From: Deltaproteobacteria bacterium | GTDB taxonomy: Bacteria > Desulfobacterota > B13-G15 > RBG-16-54-18 | Assembly: GCA_016927065.1 (NCBI GenBank) | Contig: JAFGNJ010000007.1 | Span: 1 to 51,943 of the forward strand | Direction of reading: 5' to 3' | Length of the DNA stretch: 51,943 nucleotides | Shown here: positions 1-10,679 of the stretch, one piece after another | How positions within the stretch are numbered: the stretch's first letter is position 1 | Layout: each line of letters begins with the position of its first letter | Translations under genes and position numbers: made by a program | The notes under the pieces: model-generated | What the model saw: the letters and a program-made list of their open reading frames with translations, nothing else | What the model was told of the DNA's origin: nothing | Database searches by the model: none

Positions 1-136
1 TATCAAAAGCCCTGATCTTGGCAGTTATTGCTTGATCCTCCATGAGGTGCTTTCCTAGCTCTAGATTAAGAAAAGCACCGTACACCAGGGGCGTAAATAC
101 CAACGAAATAACAAAAAAGGTCATTACTATTTTCAT
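1..136 (-). CDS. Exported protein, N-terminal fragment (cut by the left edge)
   Basis: An open minus-strand frame starts at an ATG at 136-134 and runs off the window without a stop (45 complete codons). A purine-rich GAGGGGGAG ribosome-binding site lies a few bases upstream. The first ~20 residues are a clear Sec signal peptide: a lysine, a hydrophobic core, then a VYG-A type cleavage site. The visible mature part begins AFLNLELGKHLMED. The protein is therefore probably periplasmic or secreted. No family can be named from so short a piece. It is divergent from the glutaminyl cyclase gene, with about 210 bases between them. Confidence 0.6.
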   Translation of the reverse strand, partial: MKIVMTFFVISLVFTPLVYGAFLNLELGKHLMEDQAITAKIRAFD

Positions 137-350
137 AGTACTCCCCCTCTTTGTGCTACAGGTTCGACTATGGATTTTTGATATGCTCTTAATACGTGTA
201 CCTGCTCTCTGTGGATCATGTAGCACCTTCCTTTGTTATCTAATCTATAAGTACCATTATACAGAAAAAGGTTCAAAATTTGAAATCTATTTTTTAGAGC
301 GCGTAAGTAGTTATTGTGTCTCCTTTTTGCTAAAATAGCTGTATCAACCT

Positions 351-1124
351 ATGCAGAAAATTAACGGATTATCCATTGCTATTGTAACCCTGTTATGTCT
401 AACAAGCCACGCCTTCTCAGAAGACGTGCCGATCTATACCTACCACGTCATCAACGCCTACCCCCACGATGCAGAGGCCTTTACTCAGGGATTGATATTC
501 GAGGGAGGATACCTCTATGAGGGGACCGGAATAAAAGGCTCCTCCACCCTGCGCAAGGTGCAGTTGGAGACCGGGGTCGTTATAAAGGCTCTAAAGTTAC
601 CAAACGACCTCTTTGGTGAGGGCATAACCATCTATCACAATAGAATCATTCAATTAACGTGGCGGTCCGGGATCGGTTTTGTCTATGATAAAGACAGGTT
701 CAATGTCTTACGGAAGTTCCGGTATCCGACCGAGGGGTGGGGCATCACGCATGACGGGAAGCATTTGATTATGAGTGATGGAACAGCAACACTCTATTTC
801 TTACATCCCGAGACCTTTAAGCGTATAGGCCAGGTTACGGTGCGCGATGCGCATGGTCCTGTACCTCTTCTGAATGAGCTTGAATACATTCGAGGCGAGA
901 TCTATGCAAATGTGTGGCATAAAACCCTTATTGCACGGATCTCACCGCAAAGCGGTAAGGTGACAGGCTGGATAGACTTGGAGGGCCTGTGCAGGTGGAA
1001 TGGTGAGCTAAATGGTATTGCCTATGACGCTGATAACGATCGGCTCTTTGTAACGGGCAAATTCTGGCCCGTTATCTATGAAATCAAACTCCTCGAGAAA
1101 AAAGATAGATCACTTAAGGAGTAA
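351..1124 (+). CDS. Glutaminyl-peptide cyclotransferase (plant-type glutamine cyclotransferase)
   Basis: This enzyme converts N-terminal glutamine of peptides to pyroglutamate and releases ammonia. The 257-residue protein has a signal peptide (residues 1-23, cleavage after AFS), so it acts in the periplasm. The mature part carries family hallmarks: AFTQGL at 43-48, LYEGTG at 55-60, SSTLRKV near 64, QLTW at 101-104, GWGITHDG at 129-136, and an NELEY/NGIAYD pair towards the end. These fit the five-bladed propeller family (Glu_cyclase_2), which needs no metal. The acidic and Trp residues expected in the active site are present (E57, W104, W130). The length is normal for bacterial members. No strong Shine-Dalgarno precedes the ATG, but the signal peptide fixes the start. 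It converges with the cytochrome gene. Family assignment is firm; the physiological substrates are unknown. Confidence 0.92.
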   Translation: MQKINGLSIAIVTLLCLTSHAFSEDVPIYTYHVINAYPHDAEAFTQGLIFEGGYLYEGTGIKGSSTLRKVQLETGVVIKALKLPNDLFGEGITIYHNRIIQLTWRSGIGFVYDKDRFNVLRKFRYPTEGWGITHDGKHLIMSDGTATLYFLHPETFKRIGQVTVRDAHGPVPLLNELEYIRGEIYANVWHKTLIARISPQSGKVTGWIDLEGLCRWNGELNGIAYDADNDRLFVTGKFWPVIYEIKLLEKKDRSLKE

Positions 1125-1181
1125 ATTTCTCATCGCTTTCCTCATCTCTGCTGAGAATGTTTCTTGCATTTCGGAGACCCC

Positions 1182-3362
1182 TTATCTTTCGAATCTCCCC
1201 GGAAACCATTTATAAGGATAACGCTTCTGCTCCTTTTGCAAGATATCAGCCTTGTGGTTAATCTGATTGAAACGATGCTTCAGTTCATAAAAGCCGTGCC
1301 ACCAGGCATAATCGGGCGCCATCATGGCGGCGCCCATGCGTGCCCGTCTTCCTTCATGGTGCCAGAATTCATAAAATTCCCATTCGAGTTCTTCGTCAAA
1401 ATAGCTGCGGTTTGAAAGAAGGCCGGCTCCGTAAAGAGAATCCATAAGCTGTTTTATCGGTTTATAATACACCTCGTTATAATTGCCAACTGCCTGGTCG
1501 AGGTTTGAGAAATGGGCGTCGGTCCACTGCTGGGCATGGCACTGCAGACAAACCTTCTTCATTTTATCCCGTTCAGCGTGCCAGTCTGTCGTGGCGGGGA
1601 AAGGCTCGAATCCCTTTGGCCGCACGGTCAACGGGGCCTGTAGTTCCCACGCAAGTCTCTCAGTGACATCGTGCGTCGCAGGGACATCTTCGGCAGCCGA
1701 CATATGGCACGCTGCGCAGGTCGGGGCCCTATAATTCCTCCCTGCCTGCCACGCGCGGTCATCAGGGCTCCAGTCCCATGTTGAGCCCTCGGCATGGTAG
1801 ATGGTCCCGTGCTTGGATTCATTGTAGATCTCTATTTGGGGATGATCGGGCCCGAGATGGCACTGGTCGCAGGCTTCGGGTTTCCTCGCCTCAACGACAG
1901 AAAACTTGTGCCTGGTGTGGCAGCTGCTACAACTGCCGAGGCTTTCGTCTGGATTCTTTCTCCCCACGCCGACATTGGGCCAGGAACCCGGCACAGGTCT
2001 CCCCTCGGTGACCTTCACCACGGTACCATGGCAGGCATAACATCCTGTTGTCCGTTCAATACCATTGTTCATACCGTCGTTCAGCCAACGATCAACCTTC
2101 CATATGATCTCGTTGGTATGGGCGTGCTTGCTCATCGCATACTGGGCTGTCTCCTGCGGATGACACCCGCTGCACCGCTTTGGAGTTACTACCACAGCAA
2201 TAGGTATAGGGGTATTCTCCAGATGGGCAGTGCTAAAGAGGTTATCCTCCTCGTTCGTCTGGTGACACGTATAACAACCTACGTCCACCCGGGCATGAAC
2301 GCTCCTTTGCCAATCATGGTAGATCCCCGGGGTGACAGTATGGTGGCACTCGATACAGGTGGTACCGGAAATAACATCGGCCCTGGTCTCTGGGATCAGC
2401 CGTACAGGAAAACCCCAGCGCCAGACGCTGATGCAGCCAAGGATCAAAAAGATAATAACCAGATTGGCATAGGCCATCCGGATAAAAACCTTTTGGGCGG
2501 GGGTGAGTCTTTGCGCCGTTTCCTCTGTCTTTTTGACCTCTCCTACATACCGAACCTTTTCAAAGACCTCTGGCCCGTGCGGTGCTCCCTTGAGGGCCTT
2601 GGTGAGGTCCATCCCCGCACTGTGTCTGCCAAAGTGCTTGCCTTTTCTCCACTTAGGGCTGTCAGTAACATCATAGATCTTCTTTTCATAGAGCACGTAA
2701 GCCCGCTTGCGCTTCGTGCCGTCAAAAAAGGCAAGATCTGCCACGGTGAGGGCGTCCTTGCTACGAGGTTTCTTTTGCTGCTTGACAGCTTGTTGCATGC
2801 GACGATGGATGAAGGTGATGGCCATGACACCCAGTGTTACCATCAACAAAAAGAGCAAAATCTTGATAAAGAGCATGAGGCCAAAGGTGTTATCGAAGAA
2901 CTGCCCCCACCTGCTGATGCGCGACCACGTCAGATAGATGCCGGTGAGGGCAAGGGTGAACATGCATGAGACCCCGAGGATACGCTCAGGTTTGGGGATA
3001 CCGCCGATCAACCGGATAGGTCTGACAAAAATGTGAATATAAAAGATGGCGCCAAAGAATACTACCGCAGCCAGAAGATGGAGGTATCCGATGATGAACC
3101 GCAGGGTTTTATGAAAGGGCGTCTGGAGTGACTCGGCCTTTTTTAGTATTCGTTCAGGGATGGGGTATTGATACCCATTCTTGATATAGGCAAAGCCGAC
3201 GGTATTGAGCGGACCGCCACTTGACTCCTGATGGCAAAAAATGCACCCTTTGCCTGTTTGCGCCGCATACTGCTCAGTGGCATAGGCAGGAGAGAAAATA
3301 AAAACAACCAAGAGCAAAACTGCGCCAAAAAAAATGCGGCGGCAATATCGTGTAATGCCCAT
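1182..3362 (-). CDS. Membrane nonaheme cytochrome: CopD-like and cytochrome-b5-like parts fused to an HAO-like octaheme domain
   Basis: The 726-residue protein has a signal sequence or first helix at 8-28 and a CxxCH heme site at 40-44. Three membrane helices follow (about 87-113, 128-146, 160-185) with CopD-like histidines. A cytochrome-b5-like soluble domain lies at 205-276 (KHFGRHSAG, then APHG) and another helix at 298-316. The C-terminal half has eight CxxCH motifs, at 336, 363, 397, 441, 478, 498, 549 and 605. That half has signatures of the hydroxylamine oxidoreductase/octaheme family: HPQIEIYNESKHG near 507 and TCAACHMS near 548. An AGGAGG site precedes the ATG. The topology suggests the octaheme domain is periplasmic and passes electrons to or from the membrane part. 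Reaction and direction are not shown by the sequence; hydroxylamine or nitrite chemistry is inference. The arrangement is unusual because family members are usually separate from such membrane modules. Confidence 0.85.
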   Translation of the reverse strand: MGITRYCRRIFFGAVLLLVVFIFSPAYATEQYAAQTGKGCIFCHQESSGGPLNTVGFAYIKNGYQYPIPERILKKAESLQTPFHKTLRFIIGYLHLLAAVVFFGAIFYIHIFVRPIRLIGGIPKPERILGVSCMFTLALTGIYLTWSRISRWGQFFDNTFGLMLFIKILLFLLMVTLGVMAITFIHRRMQQAVKQQKKPRSKDALTVADLAFFDGTKRKRAYVLYEKKIYDVTDSPKWRKGKHFGRHSAGMDLTKALKGAPHGPEVFEKVRYVGEVKKTEETAQRLTPAQKVFIRMAYANLVIIFLILGCISVWRWGFPVRLIPETRADVISGTTCIECHHTVTPGIYHDWQRSVHARVDVGCYTCHQTNEEDNLFSTAHLENTPIPIAVVVTPKRCSGCHPQETAQYAMSKHAHTNEIIWKVDRWLNDGMNNGIERTTGCYACHGTVVKVTEGRPVPGSWPNVGVGRKNPDESLGSCSSCHTRHKFSVVEARKPEACDQCHLGPDHPQIEIYNESKHGTIYHAEGSTWDWSPDDRAWQAGRNYRAPTCAACHMSAAEDVPATHDVTERLAWELQAPLTVRPKGFEPFPATTDWHAERDKMKKVCLQCHAQQWTDAHFSNLDQAVGNYNEVYYKPIKQLMDSLYGAGLLSNRSYFDEELEWEFYEFWHHEGRRARMGAAMMAPDYAWWHGFYELKHRFNQINHKADILQKEQKRYPYKWFPGRFER

Positions 3363-3484
3363 ATCCTCCTACCGGATGGTTTCTTATCTTTAACCCAGCA
3401 GAAGTTTAAAGTCAATAATGACCTCGCTCTTGCTTGGTAAGGGTTGATCGACATTTACCCTTGCATTCGGGCATATTACTTTAT

Positions 3485-3538
3485 GGATCATGACTAGAAC
3501 AGCAGGGTAAAGACTATGCTAAGTTATGGTCATGATCC
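3485..3538. repeat. Perfect 10-bp inverted repeat upstream of the cytochrome gene
   Basis: GGATCATGAC at 3485-3494 is matched by its exact reverse complement GTCATGATCC at 3529-3538, with 34 bases between. It lies in the 257-base gap between the purA stop and the cytochrome start (both minus strand), about 120-180 bases upstream of the cytochrome ATG. No T-tract follows, so it does not look like an intrinsic terminator. It could be a two-half-site operator or an RNA stem. Nothing else recognisable was seen in the gap. Confidence 0.5.
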
Positions 3539-3619
3539 TACTAGTAATATCTAATAAGAAATTTGCCTTAACTATTACTACAAGTTTTCCTAAAGTATTC
3601 TAATACGGATTCAACCAGA

Positions 3620-6516
<2,897 letters not shown>

Positions 6517-6531
6517 CTCGTATCCCCCTTG

Positions 6532-7674
6532 TTAATTGGCTCCTAATATCTCTTCAGCTGCCTTTACCCCTTTTCCCAGTTCAACGGGGTATCCCATCTC
6601 CTTGAGGATAAGTTCCAGGGCGCTGATTGCCTGGATTATGTCCAGTTCCTGAAAATAGCCGATGTGGGCGATTCGGATGATCTTGCCCTTGAGCTGGGAC
6701 TGCCCCCCGGCGATGATGAGGCCATACATATCCTCGAAATTCTTCTTGAGCTTCTTTCCATCGACCCCTTCAGGGGCCTTGATGGCGGTGAGGGCGTTGC
6801 TGGGTGATTGAGGAGCGAGGAGCTCCAACCCAAGGGCCTTGGCCGCCTCTCTCGTCGCCTGAGCAAGCTTCCCGTGCCGTTTGAAGACATTTTCCAAACC
6901 CTCCTCTTTAAACATCCGGAGGGCCTCACGCAACCCCACCACCAAGGATATGGCCGGGGTAAACTGGCTCTGATTCTTCTGTGCCGAAGCCAGTTCCTCC
7001 TTGAGATTGAAGTAAAATTTTGGAAGGTCTGAACCTTCCGCAAACCCCCACGCCTTTTCGCTCAGGGCTACAAAGGCTAGGCCCGGAGGGAGCATAAAGG
7101 CCTTCTGCGAACCGCTGACCACCACATCGAGTCCCCACTGATCCATCGGGAGATCGACTACCCCGAGGGCGGAGATGGCGTCCACCACTAGGATGGTTCC
7201 GTCACGTTTCTTGACGATATCGGCGATTGCCTTGACGGGGTGCATCACGCCGGTAGAGGTCTCGCTGGCCTGCACGAGGACCGCCTTGATGGAGGGGTTT
7301 GCGTCCAGGGCCTTCGTGATCGCGGCGGGATCCACCGCCTCACCCCAGGTGACGTCGATGGGGGTGAAATTCACACCATAGGCCTCGCAGATCTCCGCCC
7401 ACCGCTCTCCAAATTTTCCTCCTCGCACTACCAAGACTTCGTCACCGCGTGAGAGGGTGTTGCACACCGCCCCCTCCATGGCGCCGGTCCCCGAGGAGGC
7501 CAATACCAGGACTTCCTGTTTTGTTTGAAAGACGTACTGTAATCCTTCCCTGACCTCCTGAAAAATCTCCTCATAGGCAGGATCCCGATGGTGAATCAAC
7601 GGTCCTGCCATGGCGAGCAAAATCCGTTCGGGCACAGGGGTTGGCCCTGGAGAAAAGAGCTGCTTTTTAATCAT
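6532..7674 (-). CDS. Class V PLP aminotransferase (serine-pyruvate / alanine-glyoxylate type)
   Basis: This 380-residue cytosolic enzyme belongs to the class V aminotransferases that interconvert alanine or serine with glyoxylate or a 3-carbon keto acid. It is often mis-named a soluble hydrogenase subunit. The sequence shows the N-terminal FSPGPTPVP motif, the PLP-stacking SSGTGAMEG loop near 60-68, Asp165 in VVDAISALG for the pyridine nitrogen, and the Schiff-base Lys191 in SGSQKAF. It is the first gene of an operon with serA and purA. It has a strong GGAGGA ribosome-binding site and a near-consensus promoter about 50 bases upstream. The serA linkage suggests a role in serine synthesis, possibly as the transaminase in place of SerC. 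That substrate assignment is inference. Confidence 0.88.
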   Translation of the reverse strand: MIKKQLFSPGPTPVPERILLAMAGPLIHHRDPAYEEIFQEVREGLQYVFQTKQEVLVLASSGTGAMEGAVCNTLSRGDEVLVVRGGKFGERWAEICEAYGVNFTPIDVTWGEAVDPAAITKALDANPSIKAVLVQASETSTGVMHPVKAIADIVKKRDGTILVVDAISALGVVDLPMDQWGLDVVVSGSQKAFMLPPGLAFVALSEKAWGFAEGSDLPKFYFNLKEELASAQKNQSQFTPAISLVVGLREALRMFKEEGLENVFKRHGKLAQATREAAKALGLELLAPQSPSNALTAIKAPEGVDGKKLKKNFEDMYGLIIAGGQSQLKGKIIRIAHIGYFQELDIIQAISALELILKEMGYPVELGKGVKAAEEILGAN

Positions 7675-7724
7675 GGGTTCCTCCTAAAAATAGGGTTCAG
7701 CTTGTTCTGGCTTTCAGTCAAAGC

Positions 7725-7753
7725 ATTTTATTGGAGGTCAGGGGCAATGTCAA
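7725..7753 (-). promoter_or_regulatory. Sigma-70-type promoter of the aminotransferase-serA-purA operon
   Basis: On the minus strand TTGACA (7753-7748) is followed after exactly 17 bases by TAAAAT (7730-7725). This is a near-consensus vegetative promoter. The start codon lies at 7674, giving a leader of about 40 bases with room for little beyond the ribosome-binding site. No riboswitch is visible. Confidence 0.75.
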
Positions 7754-7839
7754 GCATTTCACGAGCCTCCTTTTTAAAGCTAACCAAAATTCCATATTGT
7801 ATGTTTAAAAATTTTTTGTGGAAGGCAGCTTGCCTAATC

Positions 7840-7868
7840 TTGACATCTACCCATTTTTCCCTTAGCCT
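7840..7868 (+). promoter_or_regulatory. Putative promoter of pepP-efp
   Basis: TTGACA at 7840-7845 is followed after 17 bases by TAGCCT at 7863-7868. The -35 box is perfect and the -10 box weak (3 of 6). It is divergent from the serA-operon promoter, with about 85 bases between the two -35 boxes. It supports a pepP start at 7901 rather than the TTG at 7868, which would overlap the -10 box. Confidence 0.5.
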
Positions 7869-7900
7869 TGGTGTGGCCTGCGGGAGGAAAAGACGGACAG

Positions 7901-8962
7901 ATGGAAGACAACGGAGTACACAAGATCCTGGAGGAAAAGGACGTAGAGGGGATCCTCTTCTTATCTCCGGAAAACATCCGGTATCTCACCGGGTTTTCGG
8001 GGAGCGAGGGTTATCTAATAGTGAAGGAAAATGCAAACCTTCTGTTAGTCGATTCTCGCTATATCACCCAGGCCCACGAAGAGACGCAGGGATGCCGTAT
8101 TGCTTTGCTGGAGCAGGACATTAAGGGACTGAGGGAACATATCGCCCCTTTGATCGTAAAGCGGTTAGGTTTTGAAGCTCAATCAATCTCCGTGGCCCTC
8201 TTTGAACAACTCCGGAAAGAAATGAAGGGGGTGCGGTTGATCCCCGTGATGGAGGATCTTGAACGGCTGAGAGGTCTAAAAACCCCAGAAGAGATTGCCG
8301 CAATAAAGAAGGCCATCACCATAGCGGAAGGGGCATGGAACAAGGTCATGGAGATGATAGGGTCAAAGGTACGGGAGGATGAGGTTGCCCTCGAACTTGA
8401 GCACAGCATGCGCAAGGCTGGCAGTGAAGGGATAGCCTTTGATTGTATTGTCGCCTCAGGTCCTCGATCGGCTCTCCCCCATGCACAGCCTACCTCCAGG
8501 CCGTTTCAAGAAGGTGACTTTATCCTCTTTGACTTCGGCGCCCGATATGGCGGTTATTGCTCGGATGAATCCTGTACCGTAGTCTTGGGACAAGCAACCG
8601 AGGAACAAAGACGCATATACGGTATTGTGAAAGACGCCCATGACCGTGCAATAGAACGAATAAAACCGGGGATAACGCTCGCTGAGATTGATGCTGCGGC
8701 CAGGGATCATATCACAAAGGCCGGCCATGGACCGCATTTCGGACATAGCACAGGACATGGAGTTGGTCTGGCAATCCATGAATGGCCGCGCGTGGGAAAA
8801 AACTCTCAGGATGTGGCCGAAGTGGGGATGATATTTACGGTTGAACCGGGGATCTATATCCCCGGTTTAGGAGGGGTGCGGATTGAGGACATGGTTCTGG
8901 TTACGGCTGATGGCTGCGAGGTTTTGACCACCATCTCCAAAGATCTCTTGATGGTAGATTAG
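7901..8962 (+). CDS. pepP: Xaa-Pro aminopeptidase / M24 metallopeptidase
   Basis: The enzyme removes an N-terminal residue that precedes proline, using a two-metal centre in the cytosol. The 353-residue protein has a creatinase-like N-terminal domain (about 1-130) and a pita-bread catalytic domain. The metal ligands are visible: Asp in LFDFGARYGG, Asp in YCSDES, His in HSTGHGVGL, Glu in FTVEPG and Glu in VRIEDM. The ATG at 7901 was chosen because the upstream TTG overlaps the promoter. The GGGAGG ribosome-binding site is 13 bases from the ATG, longer than usual. It sits 19 bases before efp, a pairing common in bacteria. Either the YpdF/YqhT-type or the PepQ-like group is possible. Confidence 0.9.
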   Translation: MEDNGVHKILEEKDVEGILFLSPENIRYLTGFSGSEGYLIVKENANLLLVDSRYITQAHEETQGCRIALLEQDIKGLREHIAPLIVKRLGFEAQSISVALFEQLRKEMKGVRLIPVMEDLERLRGLKTPEEIAAIKKAITIAEGAWNKVMEMIGSKVREDEVALELEHSMRKAGSEGIAFDCIVASGPRSALPHAQPTSRPFQEGDFILFDFGARYGGYCSDESCTVVLGQATEEQRRIYGIVKDAHDRAIERIKPGITLAEIDAAARDHITKAGHGPHFGHSTGHGVGLAIHEWPRVGKNSQDVAEVGMIFTVEPGIYIPGLGGVRIEDMVLVTADGCEVLTTISKDLLMVD

Positions 8963-8981
8963 TGACGCAGAGGAGGACAGT

Positions 8982-9545
8982 ATGACGGCTTCTACAGCAG
9001 ATTTTCGAAAGGGGCTTAAAATCGAACTTGAAGGGGAACCCTATATCATCGCCGATTTTCTCCATGTGAAACCGGGAAAGGGCGGTGCCTTCGTAAGGAC
9101 CAAGCTCAAGAGTCTGATCTCCGGCAATGTCATCGATCGGACCTTCCGCTCAGGGGAAAAGGTTCAAACCCCTTCCCTCGAAGAAAAAAACATGCAGTAT
9201 CTCTATCAAGAAGGCGGCACGTATCACTTTATGGATACCGAGAACTATGAGCAGTTTGTCATGACAGGGGACCAGTTGGGAGAGGACAGTAATTTCTTAC
9301 AGGAAAATGTTGAGATAAAAATTCTCTTCCACAACGGCCGACCCATCGGGGTGGAACTCCCCTTCTTTGTAGAGCTTACGATCGTACGGACGGAGCCGGG
9401 GGTGAAAGGGGATACAGCCAGTGGTGGGAGCAAACCCGCAACCCTTGAAACAGGGGCGGTAATCCAAGTCCCCCTCTTCCTTAATGAAGGTGATGCGATC
9501 AAGGTGGACACAAGGACAGGGGAGTACATAGAACGGGCGAAATAA
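8982..9545 (+). CDS. efp: Translation elongation factor P
   Basis: EF-P binds stalled ribosomes between the P and E sites and promotes peptide bonds at polyproline stretches. The 187-residue protein shows a KOW-like N-terminal domain with the loop PGKGGAF. Lys33 is the residue that corresponds to the lysylated Lys34 of E. coli, so an EpmA-type modification is possible, but no epmA or epmB is in the window. Two OB-fold domains follow, with the signature LETGAVIQVPLFLNEGD and the terminal DTRTGEYIERAK. A GAGGA ribosome-binding site lies before the ATG. It is directly downstream of pepP and probably co-transcribed. Confidence 0.97.
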   Translation: MTASTADFRKGLKIELEGEPYIIADFLHVKPGKGGAFVRTKLKSLISGNVIDRTFRSGEKVQTPSLEEKNMQYLYQEGGTYHFMDTENYEQFVMTGDQLGEDSNFLQENVEIKILFHNGRPIGVELPFFVELTIVRTEPGVKGDTASGGSKPATLETGAVIQVPLFLNEGDAIKVDTRTGEYIERAK

Positions 9546-9581
9546 TCTATAACACATGGGTGGCTAGAAACAACCTTTATC

Positions 9582-10640
9582 ATGTCTCACGACAGAACAG
9601 CAACTCACAAGCAGTTGTCAAACCTATGGCGAAGAAACGACATCACTATACTTGCAACAAAAGATAAAAAATACGCCATTATAAGCGACATACATCTCGG
9701 GAACGGAGGGCGTGCGGATGATGCCCGGCACAATGAAGGGGTAATCATAACCGCCCTCAGGCATTACAAAAAGCATGGCTATATCCTCATCGTACTGGGG
9801 GATTGCGAAGATTTTTGGCAGTTTGACCTGAAAGAAATTATTGCACGGTACCATAATACCGTTTACAAAGCGATACGGGCCTTTGGGGACAACCGGGTTT
9901 ATCGTGTGTTCGGGAATCACGATCTGACATGGCGTCTCCTTCCCGATCCCCTCAGAAACAATCCTGCACGATTTGGATCAGCCACAGAAGCCATAAAAAT
10001 GAAAGACGGGAAAGGAAACGTTCGGCTACTTTTGGTACATGGCCATCAAGGAGATAAGGGAGTTACAACACATCCCTGGTGGACCCGTTTTGTAGTTCGG
10101 TTATACCGATTTGTGGAGCCCTACGTTAAGATCGACCGCCACACGTCAGCCACACGCTCTCAAATAACCAAAAATTATGAACGAATCATGTACTCGTGGG
10201 CAAAGAGATCTCAGACCATCCTCATCTGCGGCCACTCCCATCGCGCGATCTTCGCCTCAAAATCACATGGAGATCGGCTCAGAGAAGAAATAGCGGCACT
10301 TAAAACAGAGAGTAATGCAGATCCTACCAATACAAAACTGGTTAAAAAAAATAGCGTCAGGATCAAACAATACTATCAAGAACTTCAAGAAGAGAAACGC
10401 AAAAAACGGGATATTAACCCCGCTGAAGCTCTTGGGAACCCCTTCCCCTGTTATTTTAATACCGGTTGTGCACTCTATACCGACGGCATCACGGTGTTTG
10501 AAATAGCAGATGGGGAGTTGCGATTGACAAAATGGCACAAGAATACTCGCAGGCGCCCTCCTTTTGAGATATATGGAAAAGGTTCTTTAAACACATTCAT
10601 CAAGGTGATAGGAGGTTATGGTCGGGGGAAAATAGTATAA
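9582..10640 (+). CDS. Calcineurin-like metallophosphoesterase
   Basis: This 352-residue protein has all metal-binding motifs of the superfamily: SDIHLG (D36, H38), GDCEDF (D74), GNHD (111-114), VHGH (152-155) and GHSH (217-220). It should be a two-metal phosphoesterase; the substrate is unknown. An insertion of about 70 charged residues (about 225-295, many Lys, Arg and Glu, probably helical) lies between the GHSH motif and the last strands. A CYFNTGCALY segment follows, where the family usually has a closing strand. There is no signal peptide. It starts 36 bases after the efp stop without a clear ribosome-binding site, so the start is uncertain. It converges with smc. Confidence 0.8.
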   Translation: MSHDRTATHKQLSNLWRRNDITILATKDKKYAIISDIHLGNGGRADDARHNEGVIITALRHYKKHGYILIVLGDCEDFWQFDLKEIIARYHNTVYKAIRAFGDNRVYRVFGNHDLTWRLLPDPLRNNPARFGSATEAIKMKDGKGNVRLLLVHGHQGDKGVTTHPWWTRFVVRLYRFVEPYVKIDRHTSATRSQITKNYERIMYSWAKRSQTILICGHSHRAIFASKSHGDRLREEIAALKTESNADPTNTKLVKKNSVRIKQYYQELQEEKRKKRDINPAEALGNPFPCYFNTGCALYTDGITVFEIADGELRLTKWHKNTRRRPPFEIYGKGSLNTFIKVIGGYGRGKIV

Positions 10641-10679
10641 AAGGTGCTGACGACAAAACTGCACATCACTCAGAAAAAA

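Noticed and set aside
162-180. GGTTCGA motif suggesting a tRNA T-arm
   Set aside because: No acceptor or anticodon stem can be built around it; no tRNA was found in any gap.
42-338. 98-codon plus-strand frame
   Set aside because: It overlaps the start of the minus-strand exported protein and has no ribosome-binding site or recognisable family; a chance frame.
1794-2969. Long (391-codon) plus-strand frame inside the cytochrome gene
   Set aside because: It is an antisense shadow of the heme-rich coding region; the minus frame has clear heme motifs and a signal peptide.
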